Below are positions 46,673 to 60,833 of a stretch of 64,000 bases of DNA, one piece after another. The DNA comes from Siphonodentalium dalli. Lineage: Eukaryota > Mollusca > Scaphopoda > Gadilida > Siphonodentaliidae. The translations under genes were made by a program, and so were the position numbers. Position 1 is the stretch's first letter, and every line of letters starts with the position of its first letter. Under the pieces are notes generated by a model. It was not told the DNA's origin, ran no database searches, and worked only from the letters and a program-made list of their open reading frames with translations. The stretch lies in assembly GCA_032622095.1 (NCBI GenBank), contig CP136069.1:198989239-199053238 (forward strand). Reading direction: 5' to 3'.

Positions 46673-49047
46673 ATGGATTCAATTAGTTCTAGAAGGTAAG
46701 CTCAAATTATATTTATATTTAATTTAATTAGAATGAAAGATGAATTATTTATTCGCGATTGTAATACGATGTAAATTTCGCGATTATATATAGCGCGCGA
46801 TAACTATATATAACGAAATTAAGAAATTTTGGGTGTTTCGAGGGAGAACTCATCGTTTATTGCGCATCCCTTTATCACAAAGGCTGGAGTGCTCACAACT
46901 GGACTGAGCATGTCTCGTTAATGATGAATTAATGGGATATCTATGTTATCAAACGAATATGTTAATTTCAGTAGCGGAAGACACAATTTGGAAATGGACT
47001 TCGAACTAAAGAAGATCGCAAATTCCGCAGCATTCGGTTCGGGTGATGATGTAATGGAGACCTGGACTCATCTGACTGCATTCAGCTCGTGTGGCGATGT
47101 AATGGAGGCCTGGACACCCCTGACTGCGATGATGGAATGTGATGGTGAGTATATTAAGGGGGGGGGTGGGTCAAGTGGCCAATTTTAATGGGGATTTCCA
47201 TGCAAATGTTATATGCGAATCAGTTGTCGGGGAACGAAAGCAGCCATACCGGTATAAACAGGCGTCACGAACATTCAACTGGCATTTATTTTTTCCACTC
47301 GTTTTCAATTCCACATATCTGCATAGACTCCAGCCAACAATTAATTTCAATTAATTATACTTCTTTATGTTTAAACATATTTTTATCGTAATATAATATT
47401 ACAAGAGGGATCGGGGCACAAGTTTTGAAAACTTACCTTTCTTTACTGGCGATATACACTGAGATCGCGCTATTTGCACAAATGAGTATAGTGTTTATTT
47501 TTTCATCCTCTCAGATATATCTGTCTCCATTCCGGATAACTGTCTGGTGGAAGCTGTTGATAACGTGTGTCAATCTGCACCAAACTACGGATGGCTGTTT
47601 GGAAACAGAGGTAAGCTTGTTACCAGGCCCCAGGGGGTGAATTTAGTGACGCAACATGCTCAGACCTTTGAAAGTATCTTTATTATCAAATTAACTAGAT
47701 TTTTAGTTCCTTTACAAACTTTACAAAAAAAGTTCATTTTTCATTTTTAGTTTAGTTCTCTATATCCCCAGATTGGCAGACGACATAATAATAGAGGTGT
47801 CCAATGAGCACGTCACCATCTGTGAACTTAAATTTGAGTCTATATATGTCTCCCATAGCAAATGAGGCCATGTAGAATGAGGTCCATACACATATGGGCA
47901 ATTTAGTGATGTTAGCCCGCTGTCTCCCACTGGGAATCATTCTGCACATGACCAGCACCATATTTTGACTGTTGCCTCACTAAATCGCTCCATGTATGTC
48001 TTATTCGATGATAACTGTGCAAGGCCTACTGAATTTAAATAAAATCTCTATGCAATGTAGAAAATGTAGAAAAACAATATTGTTCCCGTCTTATGTTTAG
48101 GTCATATTATATGTATTATATATGTGATGTGGTGTGTAAGATACCATGCACGTAAAGCTCACATTACACCAATATAATATTGTTCACGCTATATTGGCTT
48201 CCGGTTTCCAGATTAATAGTGTGGTCGTGGGAGAGTTGAACCCAGAAGAAATTGGATACAAATTGGTGTCATTCGGATCGACGCGAAACAACACCAGGAA
48301 CAAAATATCCATATTATAAGTTCAAGATGCCCGCAATGACTTACAAGTCATCAAAAACTGTGCACCATAATACCTCAAACATAACATATATGCATATGTA
48401 CAACCGAGGCATCTCAGGTCCGATGACTTAATGCTCTTATATACCGTACCCTAAGGTTGATAGTAGTTTCAGTGACATGTCGTATATTCCATAGCCGGAC
48501 CGACTCTCTGGAATGATCACCCGCAGCCGCCCTGGATATGATGAATTCAAATGTCTTTTGAAAACTCTTCTGAACACTTGGGCGTGGAACTTTACTGAAC
48601 TAGCTATTAATGCGGGCTACATAATGATCCCTTGTTTAAACTTGAAATTTGTGAATTTATTTTAATGTTGTGCCTTGAAACCTCGGTGATATGTGCGCAA
48701 AACAAGAAATGTGTCATATGATATAATGTCTAATCTATACATTTAATAGGAGATAATCTATATAGAGACGTCGTTTGTTGCCCCTATGTGTTGTTGTTGT
48801 TGTTTTATTCTATATTTTGTTCTCTAGTTGTTGTTTTTTCTTACATTCCTTATTTTTCTTCCTTTCTTTCATTTGCGCATACAATTTCAATGATGGATAT
48901 TTCTCTTTTTCAGACGAGACAAATAACGAAATCATCGTGGGAGGTAATGACCTAATCATTCCCAGAAAAATCAATAAATGCAGAAGAATTGCCCGGGCAG
49001 TTAGAAGAAGTTTCGGATGCATCAGGAGAGATTACACATTACAGTAA
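46673..49047 (+). CDS. Unrecognised four-exon gene (copy 5, type B)
   Basis: Exons are 46673-46695, 46972-47144, 47515-47610 and 48914-49047. The predicted protein is identical to copy 4. The only nearby change I noticed is a longer G-run at the start of intron 2 (about 47159-47166), just downstream of the donor. Confidence 0.6.
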
Positions 49048-49096
49048 AACATAATTGATGATATAAATACTAATTTATGCCTTGGGTGAAGTGGTG

Positions 49097-49211
49097 GGAA
49101 CGATTTTCCAGAGGTTGTGTCTTTTGAACAACACACAGGACCATTGACCAAGGCCGCATGTAAATAGTCCTACTTGCTGTTCATAATACACCATCGAGGG
49201 AAAATAGCGCT
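49097..49211. repeat. Near-palindromic repeat P1 (U5)
   Basis: Type B version. Confidence 0.7.
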
Positions 49212-49416
49212 CGCTATATTGCACCCAAGGCTGTTAATGTGTGTCAGTGAGTACGGATTGAAACACAAAAGTACTGACATTCAATATATGACAAATTCTT
49301 ACACATCTTACTAATATTTGGCCAAATACATACCCATTTCTTTATGATTGCATTGGCTACACAGATGCGTGTCTTTAACAGTTCCATAACGGGAGTAGCA
49401 TTAAAGACCATGTGTC

Positions 49417-49479
49417 AGTGCATTATCTTATATATGCGAGTCTCCCATAAGGACCCTCGCATATATAAGAGAATGCACT
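49417..49479. repeat. 63-nt hairpin H1 (U5)
   Basis: Arms and loop kept in type B. Confidence 0.75.
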
Positions 49480-50044
49480 TGCTTGCAAGGTCAATGTAAA
49501 TATTGTGAGGCCACTGTATTTTAAGAGAATGCATTAATTGGCACAGGGTTTTCGCAAAATTTCAGGAAGCTCCTGCCATGGAAGGGTTATCATCTTATCT
49601 GTGCATGATCGTCCATCCGGGTATCGAACTGGGGTCTTGGATCAATAGATGGATCATCTGGGGACGGTGGTCGCTGTTTGTCCCTGGGTCAGCCCATGGA
49701 TGTGTCGGAGCACTGGTCGAGTGCATACGAATGACAGCTATCGTCAAACGGTTGGCCCAGTGGGCGGCCAAGATTGCTGTCTTAGGGTGCATCGGGTGGA
49801 GATCCGAAGGGTGGGCGCTCTACTCGGAGTGAAATCACATTTTTACTCGGCTCGAATTATTGTAAACAGTACGATCCATATACACATCAGAAAGACTTCT
49901 AATTAACTGTTCAACGCATATGTACGCTGGCACTATGGCAGACCACTTATTAATATTAGTGTTCAATGCAAAATGTTTAGTTCGTGTCTTTGGAAGATTG
50001 TGTGATTGCTCAGTTATTGTTTGTCAATATCATACGGCGTAATC

Positions 50045-51148
50045 TGAGAATTCATTGTGAGCACGGAGGATTCGATGTGATGCCAATGAGGGTTCTATAG
50101 CGTTTTTGGTTGTTTTGTTTTGCCTTTTGAGTAAAGTAGCGAGAACTCTTTTCCCGAGGTTGTGTCTTTTGAACAGCATGCAGGACTATTGACCAAGGCC
50201 GCAGGTAAATAGTTCTGCTTGCTAATCAGAATACACCATCGAGGGGGAAATATGGCTGGGTATTGCACACCAATGTGCATTTTTTGGTTATTAGTGGTAA
50301 CTCATACAAAGAGGTTCACTGCTTGATAGTAAACATGTAATTGCTAACATTTGGTCATTTTCCCGGTGGGGAGACCCTTCTCGCACACCTATAGACCGTC
50401 GAATAGGTGTGGATGGCACTGGGTATATATAATGCATATTCACTAGCCAGGTACTGCCAACAACAACAATCAGTGCACTTGATAAATGGCTTTAAACACA
50501 AATATCAACGCGGAGGTGTTGTGATTATCAATATACAGACATCACAACACATATACCACGGATGCATGGCACTGTGGCCCATTTACGTCTCATGACGGGC
50601 ACAGTTGCGAAAATTATTTTCAGGATGTCATGTCTTTTGAATATCATGCAGGACTATTTACCAAAGCCGCAGGTAAATAGTCCGGCTTGTTGTTCAGAAG
50701 ACATCATCGAGGGGGAACACTATTGAACACTATTGAACACCAATTAAGGCAGTCAATACGTGTTGTATTGACACAATTCTCCCCAGGCAGCCGAGGGATA
50801 CATACATCATAGTGCAAGTAAATACGCACATGTCTTAGACAATGCTAAACTGTGACGATTTAGTTGCAATAACCGAGCATTTTATCAAATGCACTTATTT
50901 TTTCGTTGAGAGTACAAAGCTAGTGAACAGGATATCAATATACCCAGTGCCATATGTATGGCTTATACATATGTGAGAAGGTTCTCCCCATTGGGCAAAC
51001 GACCAAATGTTATCATTTACATGTTTAGTATCAAGCAATGAACCTCTTTGTATATATGAGATACAAAACAAACAAAAAAAATCCACAAAACACGCTCAAA
51101 CACTCGTTGGCACCACATCGAATCTTCCGTGCTCCCAACGAATCCTCG
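50045..51148. mobile_element. Foldback element (U5)
   Basis: Type B version. Confidence 0.65.
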
Positions 51149-51415
51149 GATCGATTACGCAATGTGAACATGATTTAGTTTGAACTTGTGTATATAATTT
51201 ATTGTGATTTTTCTACATAAATGAGTTATTTCTTGTGTATATAATTCTATTATAGTAGTCTATAATAAATCAATTATTTCCTCTGACTTTATCATTACTT
51301 TTCTATTTATCCTTTGTATACTCATTGACGAGTAGATTCCTTAGGAAATGTTTCAGATAATATGTGACCCGCCATATCAAATCCAGTCGGAAGTCGGGAT
51401 TTTTTTTACCCTGTG

Positions 51416-51482
51416 CCAATGCATTCTCTTATATATGCGAGTCGACCATAGGTCGCCTCGCATATATAAGAGAATGCATTGG
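51416..51482. repeat. 67-nt hairpin H2 (U5)
   Basis: Identical arms. Confidence 0.8.
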
Positions 51483-51713
51483 CTTAACAATTTTTTATCA
51501 TGTTTTTAAATAAATGTTTCTTACAATTTTGAGGACATAAAATAAAAAAAAACATCCATTACCCCGCAGGGAGCCCCACATATATATAGAAGCACATAGA
51601 AGAGTGTCGTCTGCTCATGTTTGTCTGGGGCTCTGTATGGGTGAAATTATAAATTTGTTAAAGAATACAAGAACAAATTATTAAAATTGTTGCTTTTCAA
51701 GTTTAGGCGTGAA

Positions 51714-52025
51714 TGACGTCATTAATTTTTACAATACCATGAAACAGCATTTCGACGCATTGAAAATCCGGACAAGAAAAATGGGTTAAAAATCACGTGA
51801 CTTCCGCTTCGCTTTCGCATAGAATCATGGGAACAATAATATCCCAAAAAGAAACGGTGACACAGAATCGGAAGTGGACCAACGGGATGGTTATAAAATT
51901 AACAACTTTAGTTTTTCTGAACAATTCCTATGTGATTTTGGCCTATAGATTAGTTTCGTTTGACCAATTTCGTTGGTTAGCTGAATAAAATCAGCGAAGA
52001 CGTCATGACATGGTCCATGACGTCA
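51714..52025. promoter_or_regulatory. Pair of CRE palindromes (U5)
   Basis: CREs at 51714-51721 and 52018-52025. Confidence 0.35.
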
Positions 52026-52437
52026 TTTGCGTCATTTGGTGTTGTGGGCTAGAATCCAGAAAAAAATTGGTCTCCGCAGGAAACACTGATTTCACATCAG
52101 TATACTAGACTTGGTTGCATTTATAACCGTTTTCGCAAAAGATATATGCGAAAATAGCACAAGCAAACGTGCCTGCTTCAGAATCAAATTACCACAGTTG
52201 AATAGCCAAGGATGTACCCTTTCCAACAATGTATAGCACGACATCGTGTGTTGCGCCGATGTTTACTTATGGTGTTTTGTAATAACGATCCCGCCTTAGC
52301 TGCGTGTAATTTTCCTCCGGACAAATTGCTTAGCGAAAAATCCCCCTAATAGGCGGACAACATATTCAATAAGTTCCCGTCTCGCAACGATTTGGCCTCA
52401 CAGACATATCAGCGGCTTATCAATTCCTTCGAGATAA

Positions 52438-52644
52438 ATGATTGAACCAATCTACCCTAACAAGGGGGATTTTTTCACGGTTGTATATCGCGCGAATAGT
52501 CATGGCTGGCTGCCAGGTATTCACACTCAACATCGGAACGCGGCTTATTATTTGAAATCATTTGTGAGCAGTGGTGGCGGCGAGGAAGTCATATTATATG
52601 ACCATCATAACATGGGTCGCCTTCGCTGGAGAAGGTGGAATTAA
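52438..52644 (+). CDS. 68-codon ORF of uncertain coding status (U5, type B)
   Basis: Same protein as in U3. Confidence 0.25.
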   Translation: MIEPIYPNKGDFFTVVYRANSHGWLPGIHTQHRNAAYYLKSFVSSGGGEEVILYDHHNMGRLRWRRWN

Positions 52645-52953
52645 GCCTCAACCAAATTTGTTGTCAAGTTGATGTGGGGGGCTTATATGACCTTGACCTT
52701 GACCATAAAACGACCTTGACCTCTGTTGAAAGACATCTCACTTAAAGGGCCATTTTGCTAGATATGTGTTGCGATGTACGCGCTCATGTCAATATTCAGA
52801 GGCCTTTTATAGCTATCCGTTAGAAATATACCGGTATCGAGGCTCCTACATACTCGAGTCTGTATCTGACGAACAGAAACATGGGAGTACGATATCAATT
52901 TAAACGTGACCTCCATAAAGAATCTATTATATATTTGAGGAAAGTTTGTGGTC

Positions 52954-53677
52954 TGTGCGTGTGGGTGTGTGTGTGTGTGTATGTGTGTGTGTGTTTCCGC
53001 GATGGAATCGGAAACGGCTAACCGATTTTGACGAAACTTGGTACGGGTATGTAGTTTGACCTGAGGACTAACATGGGTATATCCGTTTGCCCGTGCGGCG
53101 TGACCTTGACCTTCAAATGACCTTGAACTCAAGTTCTCCGCTGAGCCGATTTTCACCAAATTTGGTATGTGGGGGTAGTTTCAGGCGCTGAGCAATTTCG
53201 TCACACCCGGATGCCCGTGCGGCGTGAACTTGAGATTTTAAATGACATTGAACTGTATCTGGGTATCCACTGGGCCGATTTCCACCATTTTTTGGGGGTG
53301 TTGGTGTAGATGGGGATGCCAACAAATTTCGTCTCACCCACATGCCGTCAGACAGGTACCCAGCTAAAACCTAATGTATAGTTTGTGACTTTTGTCTGTT
53401 AGCTATGGCCGGGAAAACTTCCGGACGGATTTCGACGAAACTTGATACCTAAGTGTACGTTTGTCCGGGAAGTGTTTTGGACCGGTCAAAGTGTGATGCT
53501 TGATCTTAAACATGGTCGATTCAAGATCAAATCGGGTAATAGTGGCGGATTTCGACGAAATTCGATAGCTAGGGATACTTTTGTCCGGGCAGTGTTTTGG
53601 ACTGCTTAACTCGTAACCCCGACCTGACATTGACATTCAAAACGGTAAATTCAAGGTCAAATCTGGTCAAATTTCGC
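52954..53677. repeat. Degenerate Helitron-like repeat block (U5/U6)
   Basis: Type B version. Confidence 0.6.
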
Positions 53678-54021
53678 ATAACTAGATCCGACGAAGCACC
53701 ATAGGTCGCCTCGCATATATAAGAGAATGCATTGGCTTAACAATTTTTCTTCTGTCTGTGGTCTGCTGTTATTACCTGTATATGTCCCTCTAAATGAACA
53801 TTAGACTGTCTCAATGTATACATATATAACTGAATGTGTTAGTCCACTTAGTCTAGTAGGGTTACAGTAATGTGGAACACTCCGTTGGGGAAATATGATG
53901 GGATCGGAGAGTACTCTTCCTCACAGTAGTTATCCTCGTAATTTTATACCCAAATTGGGCACCCCACGGTGTCATTCTTATAGATACATTGATTATATAC
54001 AGTGATTCAGACCGTGTCAAA

Positions 54022-55284
54022 CTTAACACTGCCATCATGTTCATAACGTGAGGAAATCATTCATAGAGTACAGTCCCTGCTACGATGGACTTAACACTGC
54101 CATCATGTTCTCAACATGTGAGGAAATCACTTATAGAGTTCATACCCCTGCTGCGATGGACTTAACACTACCATCATGTTCATAACATGTGAGGAAATCA
54201 CTCATAGAGTTCAGTCCCTGCTACGATGGACTTAACACTGCCATCATGTTCATAACATGTGAGGAAATCACTCATAGAGTTCAGTCCCCTGCTACGATGG
54301 ACTTAACACTGCCATCATTTTCATAACATGAGTGGAAATCACTCATAGAGTTCAGTCCCTGCTACGATGGACTTAACACTGCCATCATGTTCATAACATG
54401 TGAGGAAATCACTCATAGAGTTCAGTCCCTGCTACGATGGACTTAACACTGCTATCATGTTCATAACGTGAGGAAATCACTCATAGAGTTCAGTCCCCTG
54501 TTACGATGGACTTAACACTGCCATCATGTTCATAACGTGAGGAAATCACTCATAGAGTTCAGTCCCCTGTTACGATGGACTTAACACTGCCACCATGTTC
54601 ATAACGTGAGGAAATCACTCATAGAGGTCAGTCCCCTGCTACGATGGACTTAACACTGCCATCATGTTCATAACGTGAGGAAATCACTCATAGATTTTAG
54701 TCCCCTGCTACGATGGACTTAACGCTGCCATCATGTTCATAACGTGATGAAATCACTCATAGAGTTCAGTCCCCTGTTACGATGGACTTAACACTGCCAT
54801 CATATGTTCATAATGTGAGGAAATCACTCATAAAGTTCAGTCCCCTCTTACGATGGACTTAACACTGCCATCATGTGTTCATAACGTGAGGAAATCACTC
54901 ATAGAGTTCAGTCCCCAGCTACGATGGACTTAACACTGCCATCATATTCATAACGTGCGGAAATCACTCATAGAGTTCAGTTCCCTGTTGCGATGGACTT
55001 AACACTGCCATCATGTTCATAACGTGAGGAAATCACTCATAGAGTTCAGTCCCCTGCTACGATGGACTTAACACTGCCATCATGTTCATAACGTGAGGAA
55101 ATCACTCATAGAGTTCAGTCCCCTGCTACGATGGACTTAACACTGCCATCATGTGTTCATAACGTGAGGAAATCACTCATAGAGTTCAGTCCCCTTCTAC
55201 GATGGACTTAACACTGCCATCATGTGTTCATAACGTGAGGAAATCACTCATAGAGTTCAGCCCCCTGCTACGATGGACTTAACA
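54022..55284. repeat. 69-bp minisatellite, 18 copies (U6)
   Basis: Same copy number and order as U5. Confidence 0.95.
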
Positions 55285-55379
55285 ATGGCGCTCAATGGGT
55301 GTGCATCACCGACTTCAACTGTAGAACTTCAATCTGTTTCTAGGTTTCCCATGGCAGTTGAGGCCTATTCAGACTGAGT

Positions 55380-55992
55380 GTGAATTCGGTGATGCTATCC
55401 CGCCTTGTGGAATAGTGTCATTAAATTCACATTTTGGTGACCTCATTATGCAAATGTTAGACACACTAAATTCAGGCTTTGCTGTTTCATATTATTTTCT
55501 TAACCACCACTTATCCAGGTGAAGAAAAATTGGGGGGTATATTGGACTGAGTTTGTCTTCTGCCTGTCAGGCGGTCCTTCTATACGCCTGTTGTGATGTC
55601 TATAAATCCGTCTATCAACAATTGTTTTCTTCTCCATATTAAAGACCGAATGTGTTCATATGTTTTGGTGTGCATGTTCCCTAGGTGACTTACAATCAGA
55701 TTTGTTCAAATAAGTTCACCAGATCAAATAGGTCATAAGCCAGGGCCATAACTCTTTCCCTCCATAGTAATTCTTAAAACAATATCTTCTCAAGAACAAT
55801 TGGGCCTATACAGCTTATATTTGGCATGGAGGAGCCTTGGGTGACCGGGGTTCAGGTTTGTTCAAATGGGGTAATTTTTAGGAAATGAGGCCCCCAGAGG
55901 GTGAATTCGGTGATGCTAGCCCACCCTGCGGAATAGTGTCATTAAATTCACCATTTGGGGATCTCATTCTGCAAAGGTCAGACACACTAAAT
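55380..55992. repeat. Pair of 92-bp direct repeats (U6)
   Basis: Type B version. Confidence 0.7.
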
Positions 55993-56341
55993 ATATATAA
56001 AAGAATCAATGGACAAGAGAAAAAATTATTTGAAATAACTAATATTCATCAATAGCTTTTTACAAAATATGGCAACAGACTATTTTTAAGCTTATTCAAC
56101 ACGTAATACCAAGTCATCAACTTTCAAGTCATCAACTTTTCAATTTTCCATCACTATTATTAAATATCAGTAATTCGATCCGAAACCATACAACTACTTT
56201 CATAATTATCTCAATTCAGAGATATCACATGTACTTGTGGCTACATATACATGTTATAGATGTATTAGTCATTTATGATAAAATAATTATTCGTTTTTGT
56301 TTTTGTTTGATTACCTGTCATTAGTCGACAGTTTTATTATA

Positions 56342-56843
56342 TCTCATATATATTTTGAAGACCTCTGTTTGTTTGTCTGTCTGTCTGTCTGTCATTTATA
56401 CAAATCTACGATTCTCGATCGATCGGGACGAAACTTGGTACGTGTGTGTAGTTTGACCAGGCGGTCGTCGTTGTCGTATTGGCGAGCCCGTGCGGCGCCC
56501 GCTTCGCGCATGCGCAGACGAGTTCTCGGAAACGGGTGGAGCTATCGACTTGAAATTTGCTATATGAATGCATCTGGACCCGGATACGAATTTTATCGGG
56601 TCGCCGAGCCCGTGCGACGCCAGCTTCGCACATGCGCAGACGAGATCTCGGAAACGGGTGGAGCTATCGACTTGAAATTTGGTATGTGAATGTATCTTGC
56701 CCCGGATACGAATTTTATCGGGTCGCCGAGTCCGTGCGACGCCAACTTCGCGCATGCGCAGACCAGATCTCGGAAACGGGTAGAGCTATCGACTTGAAAT
56801 TTGGTTTTTTAATAGCCCGGACAACGTCGGGCTCATCGGCTAG
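56342..56843 (+). mobile_element. Non-autonomous Helitron, 502 bp (U6)
   Basis: Same insertion site and length as in U4, so it was inherited by duplication of the unit. Confidence 0.88.
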
Positions 56844-57890
56844 TTGTTATATATTTGGATACACGACGATTATTATATTGTTATATCCAATAAAATAATT
56901 GAATTGAGAATTGAAATACAGGCTTGGCTGTTCCAATATTATTTTCTTAACCACCACTTATCCAGGTGAAATCATACCCTGATTTTTCAAAGAAAAATTG
57001 GGGGGTATATTGGATATTGGGGGGTATATTGATATTACTAGATGAATGGATATCATAGATGGGGATTTCACATTTGTTCTAATATGGCCAGATATAAGAG
57101 AATTAAATCTTCTCTATGTTGTTTGGTACTGGTATAATAATAATATTGATCTCTATGCAGCCTGGGTTGGGGCAATATTTGAGGCAATGGGGAGGGAGTG
57201 TAGAGGGGGTGGAGTTTTGACCCCCTACTTTAATCAAAATTTAAACAGTTATAAATTTCATGCCTGATACAACATTAGTTGTACATGTAGATTGGATGTT
57301 CACACCAAAAATAGGTTAGAATTGTTCTCATAGTTTATTTTCTTCCCAACATGTATGTTTTTAAATCAGCAGTCCATATGTTCCTACTTCGGGTTAAACT
57401 GTTGGACAGAATTGGCCTCAAATTTACACTTTATGGGGGTGTCAGGTTGGCAATTTTCAAACGTTTGAGATCTTGAAGTACTGGTACCAGTTGTAAAGTT
57501 CAACCTAAGAGGGATGTGCAAAAGGATTTTCGTGAACTTAGTACTGTGGTATGGTTGTCTTCTTTAAAAGGTAAGAGGTTTGGAGATTTGTCAGTGGTGC
57601 GCAATTAGAAAGTTCAAGGCGAGGAGCCTTGTTCATCTGAGAACATCCAGCTATGTCCATGTTTAGAACTACTTGTCTTAAGTGATTTTGTCGAGTATTG
57701 ACTGTTGTAACTTGTAGTCTTCAGAGTCCCAGTCTTTACAGTCTGGTAGGCGACCCACAGTCATTGACTGTCTTGTAAGCAACTTAGAAAAAAAAGACTA
57801 CCAAAGATACCTTTATTTGCGAGCTACTATTCGACGAAACTTCCGCCCACAACCGCTTCGTAACTAGGCCACGAATTCGGGGTAGAAACG

Positions 57891-58028
57891 TGACGTCATA
57901 AACGAATGGTACGTTACGTTGAGTTAGTTTTCTATATGACATTATTAATATTCTTTCTATATACTGCTTCGACTAAATTTGACTCGCTAAAGTAATAGAA
58001 CACAGACCTAGACTAGTAGTATATAGTT
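57891..58028 (+). promoter_or_regulatory. Putative promoter with CRE site, copy 6
   Basis: CRE at 57891-57898; same as copy 4. Confidence 0.35.
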
Positions 58029-60401
58029 ATGGATTCAATTAGTTCTAGAAGGTAAGCTCAAATTATATTTATATTTAATTTAATTAGAATGAAAGATGAA
58101 TTATTTATTCGCGATTGTAATACGATGTAAATTTCGCGATTATATATAGCGCGCGATAACTATATATAACGAAATTAAGAAATTTTGGGTGTTTCGAGGG
58201 AGAACTCATCGTTTATTGCGCATCCCTTTATCACAAAGGCTGGAGTGCTCACAACTGGACTGAGCATGTCTCGTTAATGATGAATTAATGGGATATCTAT
58301 GTTATCAAACGAATATGTTAATTTCAGTAGCGGAAGACACAATTTGGAAATGGACTTCGAACTAAAGAAGATCGCAAATTCCGCAGCATTCGGTTCGGGT
58401 GATGATGTAATGGAGACCTGGACTCATCTGACTGCATTCAGCTCGTGTGGCGATGTAATGGAGGCCTGGACACCCCTGACTGCGATGATGGAATGTGATG
58501 GTGAGTATATTAAGGGGGGGTGGGTCAAGTGGCCAATTTTAATGGGGATTTCCATGCAAATGTTATATGCGAATCAGTTGTCGGGGAACGAAAGCAGCCA
58601 TACCGGTATAAACAGGCGTCACGAACATTCAACTGGCATTTATTTTTTCCACTCGTTTTCAATTCCACATATCTGCATAGACTCCAGCCAACAATTAATT
58701 TCAATTAATTATACTTCTTTATGTTTAAACATATTTTTATCGTAATATAATATTACAAGAGGGATCGGGGCACAAGTTTTGAAAACTTACCTTTCTTTAC
58801 TGGCGATATACACTGAGATCGCGCTATTTGCACAAATGAGTATAGTGTTTATTTTTTCATCCTCTCAGATATATCTGTCTCCATTCCGGATAACTGTCTG
58901 GTGGAAGCTGTTGATAACGTGTGTCAATCTGCACCAAACTACGGATGGCTGTTTGGAAACAGAGGTAAGCTTGTTACCAGGCCCCAGGGGGTGAATTTAG
59001 TGACGCAACATGCTCAGACCTTTGAAAGTATCTTTATTATCAAATTAACTAGATTTTTAGTTCCTTTACAAACTTTACAAAAAAAGTTCATTTTTCATTT
59101 TTAGTTTAGTTCTCTATATCCCCAGATTGGCAGACGACATAATAATAGAGGTGTCCAATGAGCACGTCACCATCTGTGAACTTAAATTTGAGTCTATATA
59201 TGTCTCCCATAGCAAATGAGGCCATGTAGAATGAGGTCCATACACATATGGGCAATTTAGTGATGTTAGCCCGCTGTCTCCCACTGGGAATCATTCTGCA
59301 CATGACCAGCACCATATTTTGACTGTTGCCTCACTAAATCGCTCCATGTATGTCTTATTCGATGATAACTGTGCAAGGCCTACTGAATTTAAATAAAATC
59401 TCTATGCAATGTAGAAAATGTAGAAAAACAATATTGTTCCCGTCTTATGTTTAGGTCATATTATATGTATTATATATGTGATGTGGTGTGTAAGATACCA
59501 TGCACGTAAAGCTCACATTACACCAATATAATATTGTTCACGCTATATTGGCTTCCGGTTTCCAGATTAATAGTGTGGTCGTGGGAGAGTTGAACCCAGA
59601 AGAAATTGGATACAAATTGGTGTCATTCGGATCGACGCGAAACAACACCAGGAACAAAATATCCATATTATAAGTTCAAGATGCCCGCAATGACTTACAA
59701 GTCATCAAAAACTGTGCACCATAATACCTCAAACATAACATATATGCATATGTACAACCGAGGCATCTCAGGTCCGATGACTTAATGCTCTTATATACCG
59801 TACCCTAAGGTTGATAGTAGTTTCAGTGACATGTCGTATATTCCATAGCCGGACCGACTCTCTGGAATGATCACCCGCAGCCGCCCTGGATATGATGAAT
59901 TCAAATGTCTTTTGAAAACTCTTCTGAACACTTGGGCGTGGAACTTTACTGAACTAGCTATTAATGCGGGCTACATAATGATCCCTTGTTTAAACTTGAA
60001 ATTTGTGAATTTATTTTAATGTTGTGCCTTGAAACCTCGGTGATATGTGCGCAAAACAAGAAATGTGTCATATGATATAATGTCTAATCTATACATTTAA
60101 TAGGAGATAATCTATATAGAGACGTCGTTTGTTGCCCCTATGTGTTGTTGTTGTTGTTTTATTCTATATTTTGTTCTCTAGTTGTTGTTTTTTCTTACAT
60201 TCCTTATTTTTCTTCCTTTCTTTCATTTGCGCATACAATTTCAATGATGGATATTTCTCTTTTTCAGACGAGACAAATAACGAAATCATCGTGGGAGGTA
60301 ATGACCTAATCATTCCCAGAAAAATCAATAAATGCAGAAGAATTGCCCGGGCAGTTAGAAGAAGTTTCGGATGCATCAGGAGAGATTACACATTACAGTA
60401 A
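58029..60401 (+). CDS. Unrecognised four-exon gene (copy 6, type B)
   Basis: Exons are 58029-58051, 58328-58500, 58869-58964 and 60268-60401. The product is identical to copies 4 and 5. With this copy all six units have an intact reading frame and intact splice sites. Confidence 0.6.
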
Positions 60402-60450
60402 AACATAATTGATGATATAAATACTAATTTATGCCTTGGGTGAAGTGGTG

Positions 60451-60565
60451 GGAACGATTTTCCAGAGGTTGTGTCTTTTGAACAACACACAGGACCATTG
60501 ACCAAGGCCGCATGTAAATAGTCCTACTTGCTGTTCATAATACACCATCGAGGGAAAATAGCGCT
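60451..60565. repeat. Near-palindromic repeat P1 (U6)
   Basis: Type B version. Confidence 0.7.
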
Positions 60566-60770
60566 CGCTATATTGCACCCAAGGCTGTCAATGTGTGTCA
60601 GTGAGTACGGATTGAAACACAAAAGTACTGACATTCAATATATGACAAATTCTTACACATCTTACTAATATTTGGCCAAATACATACCCATTTCTTTATG
60701 ATTGCATTGGCTACACAGATGCGTGTCTTTAACAGTTTCATAACGGGAGTAGCATTAAAGACCATGTGTC

Positions 60771-60833
60771 AGTGCATTATCTTATATATGCGAGTCTCCC
60801 ATAAGGACCCTCGCATATATAAGAGAATGCACT
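60771..60833. repeat. 63-nt hairpin H1 (U6)
   Basis: Arms and loop kept in type B. Confidence 0.75.

Larger units (their letters stand above)
41500..53412 (+). repeat. Tandem array unit U5 (type B, 11913 bp)
   Basis: Type B unit with 18 minisatellite copies and two adjacent Helitrons at 44429-44985 and 44986-45487. Otherwise nearly identical to U4 and U6. Confidence 0.95.
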
